DNA of 64,000 nt from Ananas comosus (GCF_001540865.1 NC_033621.1:22373279-22437278); one strand, 5' to 3'; shown: positions 14,085 through 26,886, counted from the stretch's first letter. Numbers and translations are program-made. The notes: generated by a model not told the origin, from the sequence alone.

Positions 14085-14250
14085 AGCGACAGCTAGGTAT
14101 TTGATAAATTAAAAGCGCAAACAAGCAGAAGCTCCAATTGAAAACTTCTGCTCCTGCTATTGCGGGAAGATGTTAAGGAGAATACCAGGAAAGACAGTCG
14201 AAGGAAGCTTGTCTGCACAGCTTTACTCAAAAGCACTTCTGTTGTAGCTC
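14085..14250. mobile_element. MITE fragment, AGAAGCTCC family
   Basis: Segment with GCAGAAGCTCCAATTG, CTTCTGCTCCTGCTATTGCG and AAAAGCACTTCTG. The same phrases recur at 25195-25345, 30300-30480 and 40670-40945. Small, non-coding and scattered in introns and spacers, so most likely a MITE family (perhaps hAT-type); ends are not sharply defined. Confidence 0.45.
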
Positions 14251-15136
14251 GAGCAATTTTGTCAGCTTTGTTATCGAGCCAAGCTATACTTGAGGAGTCA
14301 TAAAGCAGGCAAAAAGTTGGAAATACAAGAGGCAGTCCTGCAAATGTATTCAAAACAGTAACCTGTGAATCATTCAAAAACTCTGTGATGCAAATAATAA
14401 CAAGAAGGGAAAAAAAATTACAGAAAAATAAAAAGAACCCTGCAAATGAATGTCAAAAGAGAACATAAAGAAGCTCGAAAAGAATGCAGGCGAGGAGGGA
14501 TGATCAATTAACATGCTCGGTAGGATTTATACATGCGATAGTGTACCTCTGGACATTCATTTTTGATACTTTTGATTATCTCGGTATTTATACTTAGGAA
14601 ACAGATTAAAATTTAACACTTGCCGATCAAACGGTGAAACTAAATCATATCTTCGTGCGTGTTAGAAGACTCTGATTAGCCGCTTCCAAGTGAAACAATA
14701 AAACCTATGCAATTACTTGAACAATGCCTAATGAACTATTACATAAAAGCAGTATTTTAAAAGTATACTTCTAGGATACAACATTTATACCAAGAAAGAT
14801 GTGCTTACAGCTTCTACATGCTGGCCTTGAAGATATTATTTCATTTTTATATGGAGTACTGATCAATTTTTTCATAGTTTACCAAGAGGTTATTATATTA
14901 TACTCTGGTTTGAATGAGATGTAATAAAGTGAGCAAGCATCATTGAGAAAGTAAAATGGCCTGTTTCGAGCTAGTTAACAAAATATATGCAAATCAATAG
15001 CAAGTTCCGCATCACTAGACTACCTAAACCCATAAATTTTGATGTGCAAACCAAAAGAATTCACGAACAGACCTGGCCGTAGCTTCCACTTGGCTTGGCG
15101 AAATTTGTCACGGAGCGTAGAAGCAGCAACAAAGAG
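14251..15136. other. Spacer / 3' region of the PPR gene
   Basis: AT-rich, no gene seen. It probably contains the 3' untranslated region of the minus-strand PPR gene, which ends at 15137. Confidence 0.5.
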
Positions 15137-16933
15137 CTATCTCCGCCTCAAGCTCATGCTCTTCTTTTTCTGGCTTATCGCGAAACGCCTAGCCATGGCG
15201 ACATTATAGAACTTCCTCATATGCTCCGAAACCCGATGTATAGCATTAAGATTTCCAATAGCCGAAAGCCGCAACAAAATACCATCGAATTGCTTATATG
15301 GCAATTTCAGCCCACGATCCATCACCTCTTCTAAAAGAGAGCATGCATTGTCTACTCTGCCCGAATCAAACAATCCATCTATCATTATCCCATATGAATC
15401 CACAACCCGCTCACATCCTCTCTTATCCATCTCTAGCCACACGTCAATCGCCCTATCTGTCTCTCCCATATCAAAAAACATCAAAATCAACATATTATAA
15501 GTATGAACACTTGGCTCACAACCCACAACTACCATCCTCTCACAAAGCCTTAAAGCTTCTTCCGCCCTTTTTAGGTTGCAAAGAATTTTTAAAAAGCAGT
15601 TGTATGTGAGGATATCGGGTGGGAAGCCCGTCTTACCCATTTCATCTAACACCTTATAGGCGGCATCGATCTGGCCAGCTAGGCACATCCCTTCGATCAT
15701 TTCCTTGTATGTCGAAACGTCAGGGAGGCAACCACTCATTCTCATATCACCAAGAAGTCTAAAGCTTTCCTCTACCATATCATACTTCGCGAGAGCTATA
15801 ATCATGATCGAGTAAGTCTTGGCGGTGGGAGAAGATATAGTTGATCCTTTCGTTCTCATAAACTCAAATAGCTCTCTCGCTTCAGAGACCATCCCAGCAC
15901 TACAGAAAGAGTCGATCGCCGCATTGTATGTGAAATTCTCGGGAGTGTGACCCCTTTCGAGCATTTCCTCAAGCACCTTCATTGCCTTCTTGGGATCTCT
16001 AACTCTACACCACCCGAAAAACAAAATATTATACGTCTCTGCATTAGGAACAAGCTTATTCTTCACCCTATGAAACATTAACTCAGCCTCCTTCACCAAA
16101 CTACACTTGCACAAAGCATCCAGCAGTATATTAAAGGCGTCGATCTCCGGCGGAGTCTTCATCCTAATTCTCTTCTTCTTCGCGAATTTCCTCAGATGAG
16201 TCAAATGCTTTTCGGCGTACGTCTTCAAGATGGTTAGTAGGCCATCGAGGGGGACCGAATTCTTGTTTTTCCTCTTCATGTGATCCAAAATATCGCAAAC
16301 AATTCCGAATTGCCGGGCCTTGTATCTCGTGCTGGACAATATATCTATCATATCGTTATACGTCTGCGGTTCGTGCTCGTAGCCTTCTTGGTGGCCCACC
16401 CAAGTGAAGAACCTAAAAGCTAATTTCTCCTCATAGCGGAGTCTATTGAGAACATCGTTTACGAGCTCGGTGGTTAGTTCTATGTTGAGAGAGTCGAGAG
16501 TTTTCTCTAAGTTTTGGTCGGAAGAACAGGTCGAGATTATAGCTTCATATACTCTATCCGAATCGGAAACCAACCGACTTTCTTGAGAAATAGTTGAAGT
16601 ACATTTATTGGGTTCATCCAAAATGAGGAAATCCGACGAATTTACGCAAGAAAAGGATCTAATTGCAAAACTAGATATTGAAGTACAATATTGATTGCGA
16701 TTTGTGAGATAATTAGAAGACCCAAATGGGGATCTAGAAAGAGCAAAAAGTTTGTTTGAATTCGAAAAAGCAAGCAATGACGATGAAGTGGAAGGAGAAC
16801 AAGATGGTAAATTTTTGGTAGAATTAAAAGGATGGGGCAAATTTGATGGGATCAATGAACTGTCGAGTGCCCGCGAACACCGACAAAGGCGATGAAATGT
16901 GATAAAAGCTGGGGAAAATCGTTTGTGATTCAT
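15137..16933 (-). CDS. P-type pentatricopeptide repeat protein, probably mitochondrial
   Basis: A single coding exon of 598 codons. The first in-frame ATG is at 16933 (MNHKRFSPAFITFHRLCR); the open frame extends further upstream but with no ATG. The N-terminal 150 residues are Ser/Arg/Phe-rich with few acidic residues, as in an organellar presequence. From about residue 270 onward, 35-residue helix pairs follow each other (for example AETYNILFFGWCRVRDPKKA, ENFTYNAAIDSFCSAGMVSE, DILTYNCFLKILCNLKRAEE), eight or nine in all, of the P subclass; no E or DYW editing domain follows. The C-terminus is basic (RRFAISQKKKSMSLRRR). P-type PPR proteins bind organellar RNA and affect its stability, splicing or translation; the target here is unknown. 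An untranslated first exon probably ends at 17251 (donor GTAATT), so the gene shares a divergent promoter region with the Nudix gene. Confidence 0.9.
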   Translation of the reverse strand: MNHKRFSPAFITFHRLCRCSRALDSSLIPSNLPHPFNSTKNLPSCSPSTSSSLLAFSNSNKLFALSRSPFGSSNYLTNRNQYCTSISSFAIRSFSCVNSSDFLILDEPNKCTSTISQESRLVSDSDRVYEAIISTCSSDQNLEKTLDSLNIELTTELVNDVLNRLRYEEKLAFRFFTWVGHQEGYEHEPQTYNDMIDILSSTRYKARQFGIVCDILDHMKRKNKNSVPLDGLLTILKTYAEKHLTHLRKFAKKKRIRMKTPPEIDAFNILLDALCKCSLVKEAELMFHRVKNKLVPNAETYNILFFGWCRVRDPKKAMKVLEEMLERGHTPENFTYNAAIDSFCSAGMVSEARELFEFMRTKGSTISSPTAKTYSIMIIALAKYDMVEESFRLLGDMRMSGCLPDVSTYKEMIEGMCLAGQIDAAYKVLDEMGKTGFPPDILTYNCFLKILCNLKRAEEALRLCERMVVVGCEPSVHTYNMLILMFFDMGETDRAIDVWLEMDKRGCERVVDSYGIMIDGLFDSGRVDNACSLLEEVMDRGLKLPYKQFDGILLRLSAIGNLNAIHRVSEHMRKFYNVAMARRFAISQKKKSMSLRRR

Positions 16934-17693
16934 TAGATTGATACCCCAAATAATTAAAGCAGGATTATCATCTATAATCTTATACTTCTTTAAAAAAATT
17001 TCCTCATCTCCACAATGAATTGCACAGGGAATATATTTCAGATAAAAAAATGAAAACTTTTCCAAAAAAAAAAAAAAAAAAACCGTGTGAATGAAAACCC
17101 TACTCGATCTTGCACCAGAAAAGCTTAAAATTTTGAGGAATCGAGCGGGAACCAAACTCCAACGAAGCAGATCACGATCAAACAGGTGTAAATATCACCG
17201 ATTTATCACCAATTAGGGTAAGAAAAGGGATTAGGGTTTTGGGGAATTACCGCGAGGAGGAGGGATTTCGAAGGAGATTTTCCGAGGAAGTTGATGATGA
17301 GCGGGAGAGCCGTAGCGCAACTTAGGGCTCATGTGAGGTCAAAATATACGGAGCCCCCTCAACTATAGACAATTCTGAAAATGCCCCTCAGCTAATTTTC
17401 TTATTAAGGCTTTTAATTTTAGTAAATGGAATTGAATAAAATATATTAATTTCGAATTAATTAATAAGTTTATCATAAAATTTTTCTTAACTTAACTAGG
17501 GAAAAAAAGTAAATAAATTAAAAAAAAAGAAATCGAGAAATCGCAAAAAAAAAAAAAAAGTTGAGTGGGTTTTTTCGGAAAAGGATATAGTTGAGGGGTC
17601 TCCATACATTTCCCACCTATAGAAACCGGAGGTGCGCGGCTACGGCTCGGAATCCGAGGTTGCGGCGGCGCCGCCTCTTCCCTCCCTTCTCCG
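16934..17693. promoter_or_regulatory. Divergent promoter region, PPR / Nudix
   Basis: 760 bp separate the two start codons. It holds the 5' leader of the PPR gene (minus; probable leader intron donor at 17250) and the leader of the Nudix gene (plus; GC-rich from about 17620). Telo-box-like TTAGGGTTTTGGGG lies at 17231-17244. No TATA box stands out. Confidence 0.5.
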
Positions 17694-20600
17694 ATGGCCG
17701 CCGCCGCCGCCGCCGTTCTCCGCATCCCTCCTCCGCCGCTGATCCCTCCTCTCCGGCGACTCCGATACGCGAGCCCCCGCCGCTCCCATCCGAGTCGACT
17801 CGTTTCCTCCGCCTCCGCCGCCGCCGCCGCGCGCTTCGCCTGGGACGACGCCCTTACGCTCGCCGCCGACGAAGGCGGCGGCGCCTCTTCGGATCTCCGA
17901 GGGTTCTTCGAGCGGGTTCGAACCTGCAATCGCGGATCCGTGAGTTATTTGCCATTTCCATTTGAGATCTTGTAAAAAATGCATGGGGAGCTCTTCAACC
18001 ACAGGCGTTTTTGAAGTTATTTTATCAGATAAATTGCGAATTTTGCCGAATTTGATGGTGAGTTGATGAAATTTAACGTCTCTTTCCTCTTTTTAAGCTG
18101 AAATAGATACACCTTGTAGGATTTGCAGCTGTGAATAACCAAAAAAACAAAAAGAAAAAAAGGGTTTAAATTTCTATTTAGGAAAAAATGTTGAAGGGTC
18201 ATAAGTTCAACCAGAATCGAACCGTATTATAGTAAATGGATTCTTTTTGTTCTTAATGTATGCTCAATTCATATTATACATTTTAACCTATTTGGAATTT
18301 GAGTAAATGAGTTTGAGCTTGCGACGGTTGATTTGTCACATTGGAATGTGAGCAGGAGTTGAAGTCGGAGTTCGTTCCTTTCTTTGTCGAGGAGCAGATT
18401 GTGGGATATGTGCATAAGGGGTGAGTTTTCGTTTTCTCGTGTACATCTTTGTTGTTTTTCTTTCTAAAAATCATGTTAAAAATCATGTTATGTGATTCCA
18501 AAACAAAGAAGGCAAATTAAACATGTAAGCAAAATGGCTTGAAAATACGAAGCTGGATTAATGCTTGAGTATGAAGCTTTTAGCTAGCCTTTTTTGATAA
18601 ATTTCACTTGCAAAAATGGAAATGCTGAAGCAGATATAAAAGGATCATTATTTCTAATTGATTTCCGATAACTTTGTTTCAATATCAATTTGTTTCAGTA
18701 ATTTGTTTCTGAGATCAGTTCTGTGCCCTAAGAGTTTTTCCCCCTATATTCTCTTAACTTTAAAGTTGTATGATCAAGTGAATAGCGTTTAAAAAGATAA
18801 AATAATATTTGCATATAGCTTTAAATTTATGGAAATTTATGCTTGTATTATCTTACCTGCTTCAGCTTTGTCGAGCATCTAAGAAAGTTCAATGATGTCA
18901 TTACTGTTTCCCTGGGAAACAATGGCCGCAATTTTGGTGAGCATATCACCCTTCATCCATCACTTAGAGCACCAGATGATAGAACCATAGCAGTTGGAAA
19001 CATCATCAAGTGTTTAGGAGAACTGATTCCAGGTATTCGAAATGAGGTACTTATTGTCATTATAAATTTGATTTGAAACATCTCTGTTTTATTTTCCTTT
19101 GCAATGCCTGCTTGTGACATACACTAGTTTTTAAATCGTAAAATTTTGTTTAGTCTAGAAGCATTTTTGGGGAGTATTAGTCTCCTAACAACTGATTATG
19201 CCAATGCTTTCCAGCTGTACCCAGTCACATCATCATATGGGATGCCTGTTTTCTTCTCTTTAGAACGTGCAGCTGCTCCTTACTTTGGTATAAAGGTTTG
19301 TGCTACTTATTTCACAAATATACAACATTCATTTTTCTCATATTAATAACTTTTCTTATTTCTTTTGTAACATCACCATTAAGCCAGTGTTTCTGATTTT
19401 CTGCTTTTTTTGTTTTGCTAGTGACCATATCATTCACCACACTTTACATTTATGAAACTTACTTTGTGATTTGTTAATGTTCACATTAGACTCTCACTTC
19501 AACTTAAGCCTATTTGAAAGTTGTGGTGAGAGCAGTTAGTTATGCTATGCGTTAAAAATATTCAGAAAAAGAATGGCTGTTACTTTCTTTTTTTTTTTTA
19601 TGAAGTAATTATCAATCCAAAATAAGGTGTTCACAATGATCCAAAACTTTTGAAAATTTGTTGGGCCAAGAAGACAATAATCAACAATACATGGTAGTGC
19701 TTAGAAATTTATTTTTCGCAGTTGTTTTCAGATGTTAGCTATATCTAGGAATTGATTAGGGTTTTGCTGCAGTTGTACCCTCTGTGAATATGTGAAATTT
19801 TGCACATGCGCTATAAATTTGGTTTCATGCATAGGACCCTGAAAAGCGAATATATTTGCATTCATGCTCTTGCTAGGGATATGTATGCAAAATGGTTTTT
19901 GCATAGATGCTCTTGTCAGGGACATGCATGCAAATTAATTAGGTTTTCAACAGTATGCTTGCAAATACTAACTTTTCTAAGGTAGTTGCAAGATGTCACA
20001 TATCTGCTGGAGCAGAGATGCAAAAGTCCCATATAAATGCTATGCTTTCACCCAATGCACATATATTGGGTATTTTATATCTGTATCCTGGAAAAATAAA
20101 ATGGTGCTTTCCTCTCTTCTCCTTTCCTTCTGTAATTAATAGGCTTATGGAGTTCATATGAATGGGTATGTGGAGAAGGATGGCCAAAAGTTTCTTTGGA
20201 TTGGTAAGAGAAGTGATACAAAGCCTACATTTCCAGGAATGCTTGATCATCTTGTCGCTGGGGGCCTAGTAAGTGTTTCTTTTCTTTTGACTTTTTTCAT
20301 GTGCCAGCGTGTGCAATCATGAGTGCCTACAATTGCAATTCACCATTCCCAAATATTTGTAGAATTTTCAGTCAAGTAACAGTGGAAAACAAACAAATTT
20401 TCAGTCAAGTAACAGAATTATCTGTTATGTTGCAGAATATTCCGTAAAAAGGTCATAACAGTGTTTAAGTTCTGATGGAGTAGCAGTTAAACACAAACTA
20501 CGAAATATTAACTATTGTTCAAGAACCCATTTCAGATGCGCAGCAGTTCAGTAGTGTCTATAAATTTCTCCCTATTTGTTTCACGCACATAAGTGGGAAT

Positions 20601-21997
20601 ATAGAATTTCTTAGAGCTTCCAGTCGATTTGCCTTTTTGTATTAGTGCAATTCATGTTAGTTTAAATTATTGCACTATTCTCCTCTCTGGAAAGTTCAGC
20701 CATATGGGATCACCTGCAAGGAGAATGTTATCAAGGAGTGCGAGGAGGAAGCAGGAATCCCAAGATCTATTTCAAATAAGTATGTTATTCTTTACCAGTA
20801 AATCTTTATCCTACACTATACAATTTAGCATTCTTTGCTTTCAAAACATCTCGTGTCATGCATTTGTTAACGGGAATGTTTAATTAGTTACCTTTTATAT
20901 TAGTCTTTTGAATGAGGGTTTTGTTGTCTTATTATATATAGACAATGCAAATATTTTGAACTAAAGAAGCACCTCATGCAACTCAAATTTGTTGTCCATT
21001 TCTTTTATTTTCATTTTATCTGTATATGTATATGTAATATGTTTACTATGTTAAAGTGATATTATCCATTTTACATTTTACTGTTTCCTTTGTTACTATG
21101 GCATGATTAAAATTGTGGCATATTTGACGTAAAATATATAATTTTACAGTGCCATTCCTGTTGGGGCAGTTTCTTACACAGATATTGAAGGCTACAGGTA
21201 CAAAAGGGATGTTCTTTTCTGCTATGATTTGAGACTTCCTGCAGATTTCATTCCCAAAAATGAAGGCGAGTTTTATTTTCTTGTTTTCTCAGCACCAAAT
21301 TGTGCTATGAAGTTAATATAACAAACTTGAATAGTCTCTGGCTTTTTTCTGGCATCGTTTGTTAACATAAAAGTACCATAATTCTTATTTCCTTAAAAAT
21401 CAACTTTTTGCCTTCATTCATATGCATCGAATCACTAGGCTCTCTCTCTCTCTCTCTCTCTCTGTATGTGTGTAAAAGTAATTTCATTCATGCTTTTTTT
21501 TTTGGTTTATTTATCTATTAAACTGTGAAACTTATGCATTCCCATATTCACCCTAAACCAAGATATCATTTTTGCAGATGGAGAAGTAGATAGCTTCAGA
21601 TTAGTCCCTGTGTCTCATGTCGCAAATATCATTCAAACGACAGAATTCTTCAAGCAAAATTGCAATCTTGTGATCATCGACTTCCTCTTTCGTCATGGGT
21701 ATTCTCCATGCCCACCTTTTTATTTTATTTACATTTTACAGCTTCACCTGAAATCCCAGTTTCGCGTTTCCCCCTGAAATTTAAAACCTGCATTTGGCCC
21801 CATTTATATATGAGCAAATTGTTAGATATCACCTAATGGATTACCGACAAAGAAGGCAAACTAAAGAGATTAAGTTATCTCAGTTCAGAAATAATACTAA
21901 ATTATCTTATTGAATTGTAATCTTCAGGTACATAAATCCCGACTCCTGCGGTTATTTACAGCTTCTGCAGAGCTTAAGGAGCGGTGACTGCTCCTGA
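17694..21997 (+). CDS. NUDT20-like: Nudix hydrolase, NUDT20/24 family, plastid-type
   Basis: Exons: 17694-17939, 18356-18420, 18866-19046, 19215-19295, 20143-20268, 20700-20779, 21150-21265, 21578-21698, 21928-21997; 361 residues. Residues 1-50 ([16 protein letters not shown]..., Arg/Ser/Ala-rich) look like a transit peptide. Then comes the family's N-terminal DUF4743-type domain ([32 protein letters not shown]) and the Nudix fold ([41 protein letters not shown]). The Nudix box keeps KECEEEAGI at about 245-253 with its metal-binding glutamates, but the first Glu of the canonical box is Ile and the Arg is Lys, which I recall as usual in this family. Arabidopsis and yeast relatives hydrolyse damaged thiamine diphosphates (oxo-, oxythiamine forms), so thiamine repair is the likely role. 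The intron after 21265 has a GC donor (AAG|GCGAGT). A polyadenylation signal AATAAA is at 22254-22259. Confidence 0.93.
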
Positions 21998-23799
21998 TCC
22001 TCCTCCTTTCTCATTGAGGTTTAGATGAACTTTTATGCAGATAAAATTTTCAAGTTATGAATTTTTTTTTTGTTTTGTTTCAAAAAAAAAAAAAAAACTT
22101 CTGTTTTAGTTTTTTTTTTATTATTATTATTATAGCTTAATATGAAGATCTGAAGCAGATAACAATACCATGAACCTTCTCTTGTCACAATACCCGTTGC
22201 CGGAAATGCGAAAATGCTTTTGCATATCTATTCAATAATCTACTCTAAAGCTCAATAAATTAGTCAAAAATAATATAGGTTTTCCGGTCGATTTTTCATT
22301 TCTATTTTCGCCTTACTGTGAGCTTTGTATTGTTGATTTTTCATTTCTATTTTCGCCTTACTGTGAGCTTTGCATTGTTATCTTTACTCCAACTGATTCT
22401 TGTATGTAGCAGAGAAACGAAAATGCTATATCTTCAACTACTAATCTATCTTTAAAACTCTCTGCTTCTTCTTTTTTTTTTTGTCTTTTTAACTATGAAT
22501 GTTTGGTTTCAGAATTTTATGCCTGTGTTTGTTTTGTATTGTTTTTGTGATTTTTTTTCTTTCTTTTTTTTTTTTCCTTTTTCATTCCGAGGCTTCTTAG
22601 GCATCATTGTTTTCGTTTAATCAAATGGGTGAATTATGCGAATTCGTCTTGAACTTTTATGGTTTTGCCAATGAGTTATTAAGCTTTAAATTTGTAAAAT
22701 TTGTCCTCTTAAACTTCGTATGGTTGTTTAATAACGAGCTTCCTCTTTTTGTCAAAATGTCTACAAAGGAATAAACGGATGTTCAAAATAAAAAACTACA
22801 AATTGCCCATATTTTTTTATTTATATCGTGTGAAACTATTTTCTACTCGAAAGTATTTTGTGTGGCATTTTTTTTGAAAAAAAAAAAAAACTCTTTTTGT
22901 TCTGAAAAATCTTTTGACCTCTTTTTGAGAAATCAAACATGGAATGAAAATTTGAAAAAGTTCGAACTTAACGTGCAAATTTTAAAATTTTGTCACGTAT
23001 TTAAAAATGTGAGAATTGAAAAGTAGTTAAAATAGAGGGTGCCATAGTAAGTGGTTTATGGTTGACGTGGTGCACCGGCTCCAGAAAGAATCCCTCTCGA
23101 GTTCAAATGAGTACGCATGCGACGATAACGGCTAATAACGGAATTAACGGTATATTTATTTTTATCCTCCTAGTTTTTTTTACATTTAGCACTCTCAAAA
23201 CTTCCTTTTTTAATAAATAGTTCTAACAAATATATATTCTCATAGATGATTCTCATCCTGCCACAAAATACAGTAAATTCTCGTGTTTAAATACGGTCAC
23301 TGAATTATCATATTTTTTTTTATAATTTTTATTTTCATTTTTCTTCCTTTAAATTTTATATCTTTCTATTATAGTAAAAAGTATAAAAAGGAACTTATTG
23401 AATAAAAGTATAAAAAAATATATATATAGTGAATTGGTGATACGGTTACTGTGTTTAAACACGATGACTAAATTACTAGATTATTATGTTTACCTTAAAA
23501 ATACAAACATGGCTCTCTAATCTTCATCGTGACGCTTGTGTGGCAAAAAGAGGACTATATCTGTAAATATAATTTTATAAGCCCTTTTGTAAAAAAAAAT
23601 AAATTTTGTAGGGGCCGTGCCGAAAAAAACCCTTATCCTCATAATCCATCAACGTACGCACTGGCGCCGAGTCAACGAACGAGCTACTAAAACGCCCGAA
23701 CACTTATTTCTATGCGGGAACGACATCCACCGTCCATTTCCCCTCAGAAACCATCTCGACTCTCGTTCCCATTCTCCCGCGCACAAAAACTCCTATGCG
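21998..23799. other. Intergenic, Nudix 3' end to DnaJ promoter
   Basis: AT-rich, no gene seen. The Nudix 3' untranslated region runs to about 22280. A 45-bp tandem duplication lies at 22290-22379 (two copies of GATTTTTCATTTCTATTTTC followed by GCCTTACTGTGAGCTTTG). Poly-A and poly-T tracts are common. From about 23590 the sequence becomes GC-richer as the DnaJ promoter begins. Confidence 0.55.
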
Positions 23800-23817
23800 T
23801 GAACTATATATATATAC
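23800..23817 (+). promoter_or_regulatory. TATA box of the DnaJ gene
   Basis: GAACTATATATATATACG ends about 225 bp upstream of the ATG at 24040. The leader downstream is CT-rich (CCCTCTCCTTCTCCTCTTCC at about 23835), typical of a plant transcription start region. Confidence 0.6.
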
Positions 23818-24039
23818 GGACGAATCCATTTCCCCTCTCCTTCTCCTCTTCCTCCTCCCCAATTCCCCCTACCAAATTAAATCCCCAACAATTACGATCC
23901 AAAATTCGTTGTTTTCTTCGAATTAATCACTATTTTGATCGTGTTTTTGGCGAATATCGGAACGTTTGCGTAGCTTTTTGGGCCGAATTTGGGGAGATTG
24001 AGCTTGCGATTAGGTTTTAGGATTAGGGTTTGATTGGGG

Positions 24040-25906
24040 ATGGGGGTGGATTACTACGACGTGTTAAGCGTGGATCGGAGCGCGTCGGATGAGGATTTGA
24101 AGAGGGCGTATCGGAGATTGGCGATGCGGTGGCACCCCGACAAGAATCCCGGCGACAAGAAGGAGGCCGAGGCCAAGTTCAAGCAAATCTCCGAAGCCTA
24201 CGAGGTGATTTGCTTTTGATCGATTAATCCCTCAGTTTATAGCTTTTTTTTTTTTTCTGTTTCTTAAATGTTTGATTAGTTAATCTTGGTAAAATTTTGT
24301 TTTGAATCAACTGAGTTCGTTAAATTAACCAGAGATTTTACAGAAATTTAATAATAATTTTGACAAATGTAATGATTTTATCATGTTTTTAGATAATAAA
24401 TGTTGAGGAGTCATTAATTTTGATGAAATCCCTATTTAATTCAATAAGTGCGTATCAAGGAGTTTAATTATTTGGTTAAAGGATTGATCTGTAATGTGTA
24501 ATTAATCGAAATCTATATTTTCTGATTTTTGATGAAAATATTAATGAGTCTCCTATGCAAATGTAGTGTATTTGTGAGATGCTTATTATGTAGCATGATT
24601 ATTCTAGTTTAGAAGAAAAGAAGCAGTTTACAAATCTTTTATATAAACAATTCTTTGTACTTCGCTGTTTATTTGCATAGTTATGTCCCTGCGTTGCGCA
24701 ATTTCTCGCATCTTATTTGATGATGCTTTAAATTTAGGTTCTGAGTGATCCTCAGAAGCGGTCGGTTTACGATCAGTATGGAGAAGAGGGTTTGAAGGGA
24801 ATGCCCCCTCCCGGCTCCGCTTCTGGCGGGGATATCCATTTCAACCCTCGAAACGCTGAGGACATTTTCGCAGAGTTTTTCGGGAGCAGCCCCTTCGGGT
24901 TCGGATCCATGCGGGCGAAGTCCATGAGGTACCAACCGGACAGCAATGGCTTTTTTGGGGGCTTCGGGGGAGGCGAGAGCGTGTTTCGGTCGTACAGCGA
25001 GGGGGTCGGAGGGGCTGCCGCAGGCGGCCAGTTGCGGAAAGCACCGGCGGTCGAGAGTAAGCTGGCGTGCAGCCTCGAAGAGCTCTATACTGGTTCGACG
25101 AGGAAGATGAAGATCTCAAGGAATGTCGTAGATGCCCATGGGTAAAATCCTCCTATCCACCATCCACTACGCACTCTTGGTGTGCCCCGAAGCTAAATGA
25201 GCTTTTGATGCTCAAAAGCAGAAGCTCCAGATGAGGCTAGCTTCTGTTTCTGCTGTTGCGAGAAGCTGAGGAAGAAGCTTTTTAGTGAGGAAATCTATGA
25301 GTACTTCTTTGAACAACAGTTAAACAGAAGCTCCGGACTTATCTTGTTTCCTTGTTATCGCACACCATGCTTTTTCGCATCAAACTCTCTTACTACCTAC
25401 TATCAAAACCCTAGATTATCTCGAACGAAAAGAGAATGTCGAACTCATTTATATTTAAAATTTGCAGGAGAATGAGAACCGAGTCAGAGATATTAACCGT
25501 CGAAGTGAAGCCCGGGTGGAAAAAGGGCACAAAAATCACTTTCCCGTGTAAGGGAAACGAGCAGGCGAACCAACTTCCCGCGGACCTAATCTTCGTGATC
25601 GACGAGAAACCCCACGAAATATACAAAAGGGACGGTAACGATTTGGTGGTGAATCAGAAAATCCTACTAGTCGAAGCACTAACAGGAACGACAATCGATT
25701 TGTTGACACTCGACGGCCGCGATTTATCAATCCCGGTGAACGATGTAGTTTGCCCGGGATACGAGCTTATAGTTAGGGACGAGGGGATGCCGATAGTGAG
25801 GGAGCCTGGAAAGAAGGGGAACCTGAGGGTCAAGTTTGATGTTCAGTTCCCGTCGAGATTAACTTCCGAGCAAAAGGCGACTCTAAAGCGCGTTTTCGGA
25901 GGCTAA
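24040..25906 (+). CDS. Type II (class B) DnaJ/HSP40 co-chaperone
   Basis: Exons 24040-24204, 24738-25141 and 25468-25906, giving 335 residues, the usual length of cytosolic/nuclear DNAJB1-like proteins. The J domain fills residues 4-67 with the HPD triad at 32-34 (WHPDKNP), which stimulates HSP70 ATPase. A Gly/Phe-rich linker follows ([25 protein letters not shown]), then two beta-barrel substrate-binding domains beginning at [20 protein letters not shown] and [14 protein letters not shown], and the C-terminal [10 protein letters not shown]. The Cys-rich zinc finger of type I DnaJ is absent, hence type II. The start is the ATG at 24040 (MGVDYYDVL, the family N-terminus); the codon six bases further upstream is TTG. 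Intron 2 hosts a small MITE. No signal peptide. Confidence 0.96.
25190..25345. mobile_element. MITE fragment, AGAAGCTCC family, in DnaJ intron 2
   Basis: Contains GCTCAAAAGCAGAAGCTCC, AGCTTCTGTTTCTGCTGTTG, CGAGAAGCTGAGGAAGAAGC and a second AGAAGCTCCGG near its right end. Related to segments at 14085, 30300 and 40670. Non-coding. Confidence 0.5.
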
Positions 25907-26886
25907 TTTGATGAAGGATGGTAATTACTAAACCATTTTTGAAGCTCGACAAAATCTCAGAAATTCATTTCTTAGAGTTGCGAATTGTAACTATAAATTT
26001 TTCGATTTTACCATGTAACAATTGATTACACTGTGGATGATTCTTTCACATGAATAGCGATTTTTGTGTAAAAAAAATTGCACTGCCATTTTTGTTTGTG
26101 TTCTCAATCTTTAGTTTTGCTACAATTGTGTTCGTAATCTTTACATTTTCTCGCAAATTTTAGTTCTTATATGCGCATTTCCTGATTAAAACAAACAACA
26201 ATGTCCTTGTAACGTCTAATTATGTGATAAGTTCGATTATCGATTGCTACATTGATCCTGTTCAAGCGCAGCTCGAGATCGAACCTGGGACGGAGTCATA
26301 AATTGCCAAATTACCTTCTTATTACTCGTGTTTTTAGTTCATGGAGAGGTTGAGGATTTGACGCTACTCCTCTTAGGAAAACAAGAAAAAAAAAATGAAA
26401 ACAACCCAAACCATGTCGGGTTTAGGTTCAAACAGATTAACCATATCGGGTCGGGTCAAATCAACCCAACCCAACGAGCTTGGGTCAAGATCCGACCCGT
26501 CACCGCACCCAACAAGCAATGTTATTATTAGTACACTTATATGTATTATAAAAGTGTAAATCTTACATCCTGGTCTTTAAAACGCCAAAACTTATTTATT
26601 TTATCAAATTATTTTATTTATTGCTAAAAATTTAAATATAAATTTTAAAAACCGTGCACACGATAGGATGTACATGTAATATTTTTTTTTTTATAAAAAA
26701 ACTCGTTTATTCAAATATATTTAGAATTAAAAAAAGAAAAAAAAAATCGTCTAGGACTAAAATGCAAACGCGTAAAACCTTAGGGACTACACGTGAGAGT
26801 AAAAAGCGCGGTGGTACCCAAATCTAGGGTTTTGTTTTGGGGGAAGCGTTCTCTTCGACCTTTTCGCGAGCACGTAGTGAGCAACA
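25907..26886. other. Intergenic, DnaJ to NOPCHAP1-like gene
   Basis: No gene seen. At 26415-26505 lies a small repeat rich in GGGTCGGGTC and its complement GACCCG; a similar block occurs at 43405-43545, so this is a dispersed element. The last 60 bp are the leader of the next gene, with CTAGGGTTTTG (telo-box-like) at 26824. Confidence 0.5.

Noticed and set aside
14093..14377. 94-codon minus-strand frame downstream of the PPR gene
   Set aside because: It overlaps a MITE fragment that also occurs at 25190, 30300 and 40670.
15137..17155. Longer 672-codon version of the PPR frame
   Set aside because: The extra 74 codons have no ATG; they begin at TTG, and include a poly-Phe stretch from a poly-A/T run.
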